A model generated the notes under the pieces. That model was not told the origin of the DNA. It saw only the letters and a program-made list of their open reading frames with translations, and searched no databases. The position numbers were made by a program, and so were the translations under genes. From Brevibacterium sp. CBA3109 (GTDB taxonomy: Bacteria > Actinomycetota > Actinomycetes > Actinomycetales > Brevibacteriaceae), in the NCBI RefSeq assembly GCF_040256645.1, contig NZ_CP158281.1, forward strand, positions 496,001-560,000: 64,000 nt of DNA. The letters are read 5' to 3'. Shown here piece after piece: positions 34,420 to 42,200 of the stretch; position 1 is the first letter of the stretch; each line of letters begins with the position of its first letter.

Positions 34420-35097
34420 TCAGAGACCACCTCCTAAGATTCCCGAGGGAAGGTTGAGCCCCAGCATTACCGCGAACGCGATGTAGACCAGAGACGAGAA
34501 GGTCAGTGCCAGGGTCAGGTCGAACAGGGGCTTCTTCGAACCCATCGACCTGGCCACACACCAGAACAGAAGTGCCGCGGCGATGATCCAGCCGGCGAAC
34601 TCGAGGATGCCGGCGAAGGCGGCGAAACCGCCCGCACCCCAGGCCAGGGACACGAAGTCCGAATGGGTGCGGTGGCGAGAATCGGCCACCCGTGCCTCGG
34701 CGAGGGCCTTGCGGTCGGAGCTCGGTTCATCCTCCTCGTGTGGGGAGAGGCGCGAAGCCGAGACCGCCGAGGTGATTGGGGTGGAGAACGCCTTGTCCTC
34801 AGCTGTTTCAGCTGGGACCTCGTCGTCGGCGTCGACGGGTTCGGGGTTGCGGATATAGGCGATGACCAGCAGGAGCGTCAGCGAGTAGCCGACGAGCATG
34901 ATGATCATCGGGAAGAATTGGGGACCGGGCGGATCCGTGTCCGCGGGCACCTGCATCGTGAGGATGCCGATGAGCAGATAGGTGGAGAATGCGCCCATGA
35001 TGAGTGGAATCAGCAGACCTGATCGTCCCTGCCACCAGGTTCCGGCGCCGAGGTGGTCCGTCCTGGTTTTCGTCTTCGGTGACGTCTTAGTGCTCAC
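34420..35097 (-). CDS. tctB: Tripartite tricarboxylate transporter small permease TctB
   Basis: A 225-residue membrane protein with four hydrophobic segments (about 28-48, 63-83, 153-170 and 198-215). It is longer than the usual TctB of about 150-180 residues because of a charged loop of about 65 residues between segments 2 and 3 (from about 85 to 148), rich in Glu, Asp, Ser and Ala. P-G-P-Q-F-F-P is the family signature. The start is GTG at 35097, overlapping the tctC stop as GTGA, with AAGGAG in the end of tctC. The function of the extra loop is unknown. Confidence 0.85.
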   Translation of the reverse strand: MSTKTSPKTKTRTDHLGAGTWWQGRSGLLIPLIMGAFSTYLLIGILTMQVPADTDPPGPQFFPMIIMLVGYSLTLLLVIAYIRNPEPVDADDEVPAETAEDKAFSTPITSAVSASRLSPHEEDEPSSDRKALAEARVADSRHRTHSDFVSLAWGAGGFAAFAGILEFAGWIIAAALLFWCVARSMGSKKPLFDLTLALTFSSLVYIAFAVMLGLNLPSGILGGGL

Positions 35098-36140
35098 AGT
35101 CCCAACTCCTTCAACAGCTTCTCGATCCGGGAGGTGTCCTCTTTGACGAACTCGGTGAGTTCATCACCGGTCAGCCACACGTCTGTCCATTTGTTGCGGT
35201 CGACGGCATCGGCCCATTCCGCGCTGTCACGAGTCTGCTGGAGAATGTCGACAAGCTGTGCAGTCTCGTCTTCGCTGATGCCCGGCGCACCGAGGAAGCC
35301 GCGCCAGTTGGTCAGCGTCACCTTGTAGCCCTGTTCGGTCATCGTGGGAACCTCGTCGAATCCGGCGATGCGTTGTGGCGAGGCCACGCCGAGGGCTTTG
35401 ACGCGTCCGGCTTCGATCTGGTCGGAGACCTCGTTGAAGCCACAGGATGCGAAGTCCGTCGTCCCCGAGAGCAGTGTTTGGATCGCTTCGCCGCCACCGG
35501 ACTTCGGGATGTAGGTGATGCCGGAGGCGGGGATGCCGCCGAGCAGCGCCAATTGGGCGATCGTGAGGTGATCGACAGAACCTGCTGAACCACCTGTCCA
35601 GACGAATCCTTCGGGATCCTTCTTCCACTTGCCGATGACATCGTCAATGGTGTTGTAGGGGGAGTCTGCGGCGGCGATGAGCACGTCGTAGTCCTCGGCG
35701 ACCCGGGCGAGCAGGGTTGTGTCGTCGAATCCGACGGGCGACTTGTTGAGTGCGATGCCGCCGACCATCGCGGTGCCGGTGGCGAGAAGGGTGTCGGCAC
35801 GGCCATCCATAGTCGAGAACTTGCCGAGGCCGATGGTGCCGCCGGCACCGGGGATGTTGACGACCTGGGCATTGTTGGCGACCTTGATCGCGCGCATGGC
35901 CTGCTGGGTCTCTCGCGCGAATCCGTCCCATCCGCCACCGGCACCGGCGGGTGCGATGAGCGTGAGGTTGGAGGAGAGGTCACCCTTGGCAGCGGCGGAC
36001 TTGATGGAGAATCCAGTAGCCGTACCGATGGCGGCCACAGCGACGGCACCATAGGCGATGCGGCCGAACATGCGCCGACTCGGATGTGGAGGTCCGGGCC
36101 GAGGATCTGCGCCAGTGTCTGAGGAGGATTGGTTCGTCAT
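35094..36140 (-). CDS. tctC: TctC-type periplasmic/extracellular binding protein
   Basis: A 348-residue solute-binding protein of the TTT system, of the Bug family. A twin-arginine-like signal (S-R-R-M-F-G-R with a hydrophobic stretch at about 23-47) precedes the mature protein. IAPAGAGGGWDGFARETQQA opens the first lobe and P-G-A-G-G-T-I-G-L-G-K follows; I-P-K-S-G-G-G-E-A is in the second. The start is uncertain: ATG at 36140 and 36155 are both possible, and neither has a strong ribosome site. It is the first gene of tctCBA, so it sets the operon promoter; the family commonly binds citrate, tricarboxylates or aromatic acids. Confidence 0.88.
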   Translation of the reverse strand: MTNQSSSDTGADPRPGPPHPSRRMFGRIAYGAVAVAAIGTATGFSIKSAAAKGDLSSNLTLIAPAGAGGGWDGFARETQQAMRAIKVANNAQVVNIPGAGGTIGLGKFSTMDGRADTLLATGTAMVGGIALNKSPVGFDDTTLLARVAEDYDVLIAAADSPYNTIDDVIGKWKKDPEGFVWTGGSAGSVDHLTIAQLALLGGIPASGITYIPKSGGGEAIQTLLSGTTDFASCGFNEVSDQIEAGRVKALGVASPQRIAGFDEVPTMTEQGYKVTLTNWRGFLGAPGISEDETAQLVDILQQTRDSAEWADAVDRNKWTDVWLTGDELTEFVKEDTSRIEKLLKELGL

Positions 36141-36233
36141 TGACCAAGCTTTCATTGCTGTTGTGAACTACATGTGAGGCTCGTCATAGCCTAGGTTGAT
36201 GCGCGTCACATTTCGCGCTTGTGCGCACTGATC

Positions 36234-36273
36234 GCGTTCTGCTCATATTTCACGTTGTGTGCGTTCTGCTCAT
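36234..36273. repeat. 13-bp direct repeat upstream of tctC
   Basis: GCGTTCTGCTCAT occurs at 36234-36246 and 36261-36273, start to start 27 nt apart. It lies in the divergent region between tctC and the peptidase and may be a paired protein-binding site. Confidence 0.5.
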
Positions 36274-36339
36274 TTCGGCTGACGGCGGTTTCGGCGGCGC
36301 CGGCAGCTGCGGTGTCAGCGGCGACGGCACTGAGGTAGC

Positions 36340-36345
36340 TAGGCT
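36340..36345 (+). promoter_or_regulatory. -10 hexamer for a leaderless start (oligopeptidase gene)
   Basis: TAGGCT ends 6 nt before the ATG at 36352; there is no ribosome site. Confidence 0.5.
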
Positions 36346-36351
36346 GGGGCT

Positions 36352-38544
36352 ATGAATGACACCACTGCCCCTGTGGCCAAGAAGGTTCCCCACGAGCGGA
36401 CGCACCACGGCCACACCTTCGTCGATGACTACGAATGGATGCGCGACAAGGAGTCCCCGGACGTCATCGCTCATCTCGAAGCCGAGAACGAATGGACGCA
36501 CGCCCAGACGACCGCCCTCGAACCCCTGCGCGAATCGATCTTCACCGAGATCAAGACCCGCATCAAGGAAACCGATATGTCCGTGCCGACCAGGCGCGGG
36601 AACTACTGGTACTTCTCACGGACGAAAGCGGGGCTCGACTACGGGATCAGTGTGCGCGCACCGATTGCCGACGCCGATGACTGGACACCACCCGAGGTCG
36701 GCGACGAACCGCTGCCCGGTGAAGAAGTCATCTTCGACTCGAACATCGCCGCCGAAGGACAGGAGTTCTTCTCCCTCGGCAGCTTCTCACTCACCGACGA
36801 CGGCAGGTACCTGCTCGTCGGCGTCGACAACTCCGGCGACGAGCGTTACACGCTCCGGCTGCGTGACCTGAGCACAGGAGAGGACCTGCCCGACACGGTC
36901 GACGGTACCTTCGCCGGCGCCTCGATCGACCCCACTGGACGCTTCGTCTTCTACACCACTGTCGATGACGCCTGGCGGCCGGAAAAGGTCTGGCGCCATT
37001 CGGTGGGCACCGACAGCAGCGATGATGTGTGCATCTTCCACGAACCCGACGAGCGCTTCTTCGTCGGCTCGGGATTCTCCCGCTCCGGCAAATACATGTT
37101 CGTCGTCACCGGGTCGAAGACCACCACCGGCTTCTGGTCGCTGGAGTCCGAGGACCTTGAGGCAGCACCGCAGGTGGTCTGGCCCCGTATTGATGGGGTC
37201 GAATACTCGGTCGAGCACGCGGTCATCGCTGGTGAGGATCGTTTCCTCATCACCCACAACCAGGAGCGCGACGACTTCGACATCATCGACGTTCCCGTCG
37301 CCGATCCCGCCGGAACCGCCAGTGAACCTGTTGATGCCGTCGACGAACCTGAGACCATCGCAGATCCGCGCTCCGCCGGCCGTTCGCTCCTTGATGACGT
37401 CGAGGGACTGCGCATCGAAGACGTCGACGCCTTCGCGGACTTCATCGTCATCAGCTACCGCCGCGGCGGATTCGCACGAGTCGGCATCGTCGAACTGGAG
37501 ACTCGAGACCAGGGTGCGGCATCGCCCTACGGACCGTTGCAGGAGCTTCCTTTCTCTCGAGAGACCGGAACCCTGGGCTTTGCCGGCAATCCCGAATTCA
37601 CACAGACGAGCATCCGACTGCTCTTCACCTCCATGTCCACGCCCGCCGTGATCTATCAGCACAGCGTGGCAGACGGCACTGACACGGTCCTCAAGCGTCA
37701 GCCCGTTCTCGGCTCCGTCGACCTCGGCAACTACGACGAATCCCTCGTCTGGGCCAGTGCCGAGGACGGGACTCAGATCCCGATCTCATTGGTCTACCGC
37801 ACCGACCTCGTCGACACCGAACCCGCACCCATGGTCCTCTACGGATATGGTTCCTACGAGATGAGCATGGACCCGTTCTTCTCCGTGTCCCGGCTCTCCC
37901 TGCTCGACCGGGGAGTCGTCTTCGCCATCGCGCACGTGCGCGGCGGTGGTGAGATGGGCCGACACTGGTACGACCAGGGAAAGACCTCGGCGAAGAAGAA
38001 CACGTTCACGGACTTCATCGCCGCCGGGCGCCACCTTGTGACCGAAGGTTGGACGAGTCCGGAGAAGCTCGTGGCTACCGGGGGATCGGCCGGGGGGCTG
38101 CTCATGGGCGCAGTGACGAACATGGCCCCGGATCTGTTCGCCGGGGTCAGCGCACATGTCCCCTTCGTCGATGCGCTGACCTCGATCCTCATGCCCGAAC
38201 TCCCGCTCACCGTCATCGAGTGGGAGGAATGGGGTGATCCTCTCCACGATGAGCACGTGTACGAGTACATGCGCTCCTACTCGCCTTACGAGAACGTCGC
38301 CGAGGTGGATCATCCGAAGATCTTGGCCGTGACCTCGCTCAACGACACCCGAGTCCTCTACGTCGAACCAGCCAAATGGGTGGCTCGCCTGCGCGAGGTC
38401 GGTGCCGACGTGCTGCTGAAGACCGAGATGGTCGCCGGGCACGGAGGTGCTTCTGGCCGCTATGACTCGTGGAAGGAAACGGCGTTCGACTTCGCCTGGA
38501 TACTCGACGTGCTGGGACGAGCCGACGTCGAGATCGACGCCTGA
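36352..38544 (+). CDS. S9 family prolyl-oligopeptidase / oligopeptidase B
   Basis: A 730-residue cytosolic serine peptidase. An N-terminal beta-propeller (about 75-410) guards a C-terminal alpha/beta hydrolase domain. The nucleophile Ser579 lies in GGSAGG, and the acid Asp665 (LNDTRV) and His697 (GHGGASGRYD) complete the triad. The spacing matches oligopeptidase B, which cuts short peptides after basic residues, although S1-site residues were not verified. Its length is slightly above the usual 690. It looks leaderless (TAGGCT at 36340-36345). It is divergent from tctC. Confidence 0.92.
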   Translation: MNDTTAPVAKKVPHERTHHGHTFVDDYEWMRDKESPDVIAHLEAENEWTHAQTTALEPLRESIFTEIKTRIKETDMSVPTRRGNYWYFSRTKAGLDYGISVRAPIADADDWTPPEVGDEPLPGEEVIFDSNIAAEGQEFFSLGSFSLTDDGRYLLVGVDNSGDERYTLRLRDLSTGEDLPDTVDGTFAGASIDPTGRFVFYTTVDDAWRPEKVWRHSVGTDSSDDVCIFHEPDERFFVGSGFSRSGKYMFVVTGSKTTTGFWSLESEDLEAAPQVVWPRIDGVEYSVEHAVIAGEDRFLITHNQERDDFDIIDVPVADPAGTASEPVDAVDEPETIADPRSAGRSLLDDVEGLRIEDVDAFADFIVISYRRGGFARVGIVELETRDQGAASPYGPLQELPFSRETGTLGFAGNPEFTQTSIRLLFTSMSTPAVIYQHSVADGTDTVLKRQPVLGSVDLGNYDESLVWASAEDGTQIPISLVYRTDLVDTEPAPMVLYGYGSYEMSMDPFFSVSRLSLLDRGVVFAIAHVRGGGEMGRHWYDQGKTSAKKNTFTDFIAAGRHLVTEGWTSPEKLVATGGSAGGLLMGAVTNMAPDLFAGVSAHVPFVDALTSILMPELPLTVIEWEEWGDPLHDEHVYEYMRSYSPYENVAEVDHPKILAVTSLNDTRVLYVEPAKWVARLREVGADVLLKTEMVAGHGGASGRYDSWKETAFDFAWILDVLGRADVEIDA

Positions 38545-38943
38545 CCGCGGCTGCGGCGTCCCCACGGCATCCCCGAGATCGTCAGAACAACATCACCGAG
38601 GCGTCACCCCAGCATTCCTGAGGACGTCACGACGGGCACACCTCGGTGAGACACATGGGTGTCGCAAGAGGGGCTGCGGGGGACGTTTGTCGCGGCAGAT
38701 AACAATACTGGGACGATTGTCTTCAATGCCCTGTTTTGTTCAAGCGTGTCAGTGGCGCCCAATAGAGTGGAACACATCACAGGCGCACCCCGCCTGTCTG
38801 CGGAATCAGAATGGTCTGAGCCGCGGTCGGGTGTGGTTCGTCTGCAGTTCCACGGGGGCACCCACCGACGTGTCCGGCCGGGAACAGCACCAGAATTCGT
38901 TTCGGTTCCGCGCAGTTGAACCGATTATTCAAAGGGGAGAAGA
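38545..38943. other. Intergenic leader of the TrpXYZ-type ABC operon
   Basis: 399 nt without a gene. A possible promoter for the ABC operon is TTCAAG (38739-38744), 18 nt, TAGAGT (38763-38768), giving a leader of about 170 nt. The leader contains a hairpin, ACAGGCG pairing with CGCCTGT near 38779-38797, but I did not recognise a known riboswitch or T-box there. Confidence 0.45.
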
Positions 38944-39930
38944 ATGCGTCTCAAGCATCTGGCCACAGCGATTGTGGCAGTGAGTTCGGTTATTGCGGTC
39001 TCAGCATGTTCGGGTGGAGACAGCGCCAGCGGTGAGGGCGAAGGCGGCGAGTCGTACTCGATCGGCATCTCCCAGTTGGTTCAGCACCCGGCGCTCGACG
39101 CGGCCAGCGAAGGTTTCAAGAAGTCCTTCGAAGATGCCGATGTCACCGTCGAATGGGACGAACAGAATGCCCAGGGCGAACAGGCCAACGCCACCTCCAT
39201 CGCGCAGACATTCGCCAACAAGGACCTCGACCTCGCCCTCGCGGTGGCCACCCCCGCGGCACAGGCAGCCGCACAGGCAATCACTGACATTCCTGTACTC
39301 TTCACCGCCGTCACCGATGCCGAAGAAGCAGGCCTTGTGGCGTCAAATGATGCGCCTGGGGCCAACGTCACCGGCACTTCCGACCTCAACCCGGTCGCCG
39401 ATCAGCTCCAGCTCGTCAAGGACCTCAAGCCTGATGCGAAGACCGTCGGCATCGTCTACAGCTCCGGCGAAGTCAACTCGCAGGTGCAGGTGGATCTCGC
39501 GAAGAAGGCCGCGAAGGACATGGGCATCGAGATCAAGGAAGCCACGATCGCCAACTCCAGTGAACTGGCGCAGGCAGTGAACTCCCTCGGCAAGGTCGAC
39601 GCCTACTACGTGCCAACCGACAACAACGTCGTCTCCGCCGTCACCACCATGGTCCAGGCAGCGGAGAAGAACAAGGCCCTCCTCGTCGGTTCGGAAGCAG
39701 GCCAGGTCGAACAGGGTGCTGCAATCACCCGTGGCATCGACTACACGAAGCTGGGCGAGCAGACCGGCAAAATGGCGCTGCAGATCCTCCAGGACGGCAA
39801 GAAGCCGGCCGATATGCCCGTCGAGACCAGCTCCAACCTTGAGCTCGTCGTCAACCCGAAGGCCGCCAAAGCTCAGGGCGTCGAAATTCCCCAGGACATC
39901 ATCGACGAAGCCGACAACGTCATCAAATGA
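38944..39930 (+). CDS. ABC substrate-binding lipoprotein, TrpX type
   Basis: A 328-residue lipoprotein. The signal ends with lipobox V-S-A-C (Cys22) after an N-terminal positive/hydrophobic segment, followed by a Gly/Ser/Glu linker. The body is the two-lobed ABC_sub_bind fold (PF04392 type): Q-L-V-Q-H-P-A-L-D near 45, VLFTAVTDAEEAGLV near 119-133, then D-A-Y-Y-V-P-T-D-N-N-V. Members carry tryptophan in streptococci, but ligands vary. The start follows GGGGAGAAG. It heads an operon with a permease and an ATPase; a hairpin separates it from the permease. Confidence 0.88.
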   Translation: MRLKHLATAIVAVSSVIAVSACSGGDSASGEGEGGESYSIGISQLVQHPALDAASEGFKKSFEDADVTVEWDEQNAQGEQANATSIAQTFANKDLDLALAVATPAAQAAAQAITDIPVLFTAVTDAEEAGLVASNDAPGANVTGTSDLNPVADQLQLVKDLKPDAKTVGIVYSSGEVNSQVQVDLAKKAAKDMGIEIKEATIANSSELAQAVNSLGKVDAYYVPTDNNVVSAVTTMVQAAEKNKALLVGSEAGQVEQGAAITRGIDYTKLGEQTGKMALQILQDGKKPADMPVETSSNLELVVNPKAAKAQGVEIPQDIIDEADNVIK

Positions 39931-39962
39931 CTCGCCGGCACAGAATCACCCCGTGAGCACGA

Positions 39963-39990
39963 TGGTCGCCGGCAATCCCGTCGGCGACCA
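39963..39990. terminator. Intra-operon hairpin after the binding-protein gene
   Basis: TGGTCGCCG (39963-39971) pairs perfectly with CGGCGACCA (39982-39990) around a 10-nt loop, in the 98-nt gap before the permease. Such hairpins commonly raise binding-protein levels over permease levels by partial termination or mRNA protection. Confidence 0.6.
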
Positions 39991-40028
39991 CGGGCCCCTT
40001 CGACACACCACCACATGATCGGAAACAC

Positions 40029-41075
40029 ATGTTCGGAGCACTGGAACTCGGGCTCATCTACGCAGCGATGGCGCTCGGGGTCTATCTGACCTTCAAGGTT
40101 CTCAACTTCCCCGACCTCACCGTCGACGGAAGCTTCACCACGGGTGGTGCCACCGCAGCATCCCTGATCATCGCCGGGGTCAACCCCTTCCTGGCGACTG
40201 TGGCGGCCATCTTCGCAGGATTCATCGCCGGCTATATCACCGGCCTCCTCCACACCAAGGGCGGCATCGACGGTCTGCTCGCCGGCATCCTGACAATGAT
40301 CGGACTGTGGTCGATCAACCTGAGGATCATGGGCAAGGCGAACCTCCCGCTCCTGCGAGAAGAGACCGTGTTCACTCCGCTGCGGGAGAACATGTGGCTG
40401 GGCACCTGGATCTCAATTGGGGTGCTCCTCGTCTTCACCCTGATTCTGAAATTCGCCATCGACTGGTTCCTCACCACCGACCTGGGACTGGCGATCCAGG
40501 CCAACGGCAACAACAGGCAGATGATCCGCAGCCTCGGCGTCAACACCGATAACACGACGATGCTGACCCTGGCCCTGTCCAACGGCTTCGTCGCACTCTG
40601 CGGAGCCCTCGTAGCCCAATACCAGGGATTCTCCGATATCAGCATGGGCATCGGCCTCATCCTCGTCGGCCTCGCCTCAGTCATCTTGGGCCAGGCAGTG
40701 TTCGGCTCCCGCAACATCTTCATGGCCAGCCTCGGCGCACTCATGGGCTCTGTCATCTACCGCCTCATCATCTTCCTGGCGCTGCGCGCCGGCCTCGACA
40801 CCAACGACATGAAGCTGACCACCGCGCTGCTCGTCGTGGTCGCACTGCTGCTGCCCAGGTGGGGATTCCTCAAGCGAATACCGTCGCTGAGATCACGCGG
40901 CAACCGCGCCTCGGCCAAGGCTGCTGTCGGCACGACGGACGATCCCGCCAACGAGCCGGGCGCCCAGGTCCCCGCGGGCACCACCGACGTTCCGGATGGC
41001 ACCACCGACGCCCCCGCTAGGGCGTCAACGAGCGCTGCCGGACCGACAGCATCGTCGAAGACGAAGGAAGGCTGA
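40029..41075 (+). CDS. ABC transporter permease, TrpY type
   Basis: A 348-residue membrane protein with about eight to nine hydrophobic segments, of the branched-chain amino-acid-type permease fold. V-Y-L-T-F-K-V-L-N-F-P-D-L-T-V-D-G-S-F-T near 19-38 and N-G-N-N-R-Q-M-I-R-S-L-G (the loop that contacts the ATPase) mark the family. A hydrophilic Ala/Thr/Pro-rich tail of about 55 residues follows the last segment and is longer than usual. The ATG at 40029 follows GGAAACAC. The ATPase gene starts 5 nt after the stop. Confidence 0.88.
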   Translation: MFGALELGLIYAAMALGVYLTFKVLNFPDLTVDGSFTTGGATAASLIIAGVNPFLATVAAIFAGFIAGYITGLLHTKGGIDGLLAGILTMIGLWSINLRIMGKANLPLLREETVFTPLRENMWLGTWISIGVLLVFTLILKFAIDWFLTTDLGLAIQANGNNRQMIRSLGVNTDNTTMLTLALSNGFVALCGALVAQYQGFSDISMGIGLILVGLASVILGQAVFGSRNIFMASLGALMGSVIYRLIIFLALRAGLDTNDMKLTTALLVVVALLLPRWGFLKRIPSLRSRGNRASAKAAVGTTDDPANEPGAQVPAGTTDVPDGTTDAPARASTSAAGPTASSKTKEG

Positions 41076-41080
41076 GGCAC

Positions 41081-41872
41081 ATGCTCAAGATCGACACAAT
41101 CTCGAAGACCTTCTTCCCCGGCACCGTCAACGAACGCAAAGCACTGCAGACGCTGTCCCTCGAACTCAAAGAATCCGACTTCGTCACCGTGATCGGATCG
41201 AACGGGGCAGGAAAGTCGACCCTGCTCAATACGATCTCGGGCCGACTACCCATCGACTCCGGATCGATCACCATCGATGGTGCCGAGGTCTCCCGGATGC
41301 CCGAATACAAACGGGCCAAATACCTGGGCCGGGTGTTCCAGGACCCGATGGCAGGCACCGCTCCTGACCTCACGATCGAACAGAACCTGTCCCTGGCGCT
41401 CAAACGCGGCAAGTCACGTGGGCTGGGACGAGGAACCACCTCGGCGCGACGCGATCTGTTCAGAGACGAACTCGCCACCTTGGAACTGGGTCTCGAGAAC
41501 CGCCTCAAGACCAAGGTCGGACTGCTCTCCGGCGGACAGCGCCAGGCTCTGAGCCTGCTCATGGCAGGATTCACCCAGCCTCGCATCCTGCTCCTCGACG
41601 AGCACACAGCGGCTCTCGACCCGCAGCGAGCGGCGCTTGTGACGGACCTGACGAAGAAGATCGTGTCGAATGACGGACTGACCACGCTCATGGTCACGCA
41701 CAACATGGAACAGGCGATCGCTCTGGGCAACCGACTCATCATGATGCATGAAGGCGAGATCATCTACCAGGCCTCGGCCGAGGAGAAGAAGTCGCTGACG
41801 GTGAAGACGCTGTTGGGCGAATTCTCCAAGCTCAAGGGAGCAACACTGGGCGATAGGGCACTGCTCAACTGA
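41081..41872 (+). CDS. ABC transporter ATP-binding protein, TrpZ type
   Basis: A 263-residue ATPase that powers the importer. Walker A is GSNGAGKST (about 40-48), the signature LLSGGQRQALSLLM lies near 147-160, Walker B plus catalytic Glu is ILLLDEHTAALD near 169-180, and the switch His is in M-V-T-H-N. The signature and D-E-H-T-A-A-L-D fit the TrpZ group. The start follows GAAGGCTGAGGCAC. It is the last gene of the three-gene operon; a hairpin terminator lies 48 nt downstream. Confidence 0.92.
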   Translation: MLKIDTISKTFFPGTVNERKALQTLSLELKESDFVTVIGSNGAGKSTLLNTISGRLPIDSGSITIDGAEVSRMPEYKRAKYLGRVFQDPMAGTAPDLTIEQNLSLALKRGKSRGLGRGTTSARRDLFRDELATLELGLENRLKTKVGLLSGGQRQALSLLMAGFTQPRILLLDEHTAALDPQRAALVTDLTKKIVSNDGLTTLMVTHNMEQAIALGNRLIMMHEGEIIYQASAEEKKSLTVKTLLGEFSKLKGATLGDRALLN

Positions 41873-42200
41873 CCGATTCGCATGGGTCGGCCAAGGCTGT
41901 GCCGTCCATGCGATCGAGAGCCGGCGTCTCCGGACAAGACGCCGGCAACTGACAGAATTCCTTTGAGAAGCTCACAGGAAGCTGTTAAGGTCCGAAACTA
42001 TGGCAAAAATCGGGACTTTCGGGGCAGACCACTGTGCTCGACCCCTTTTTGCGACTCGAACTGCTCCACATCCCACAGCCGGCTTCGCCAATGATTCCTG
42101 GGACGGTGCGGCGATCGGGTGGTGCGGTTCAGAGCCTTAGACCACGCTGGCAACTTTCGATCATCCGTTTCTTCGACGATTGAGAAAGGGCCATCGCTGC
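41873..42200. other. Intergenic stretch, 328 nt
   Basis: It holds the ABC-operon terminator (41920-41946) and a wider imperfect pairing of CGCATGG with CCATGCG around it (41879-41911). The rest should contain the promoter of the second BCCT gene; I could not identify it with confidence. No small gene was recognised. Confidence 0.5.
41920..41946. terminator. Terminator hairpin after the ABC operon
   Basis: GCCGGCGTCT (41920-41929) pairs perfectly with AGACGCCGGC (41937-41946), with a 7-nt loop. No T-run follows. Confidence 0.7.

Noticed and set aside
38770-38943. Tryptophan T-box or other known riboswitch before the TrpX-type gene
   Set aside because: I looked for the T-box sequence and specifier-loop pattern and did not find them. 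Only a simple hairpin is visible.
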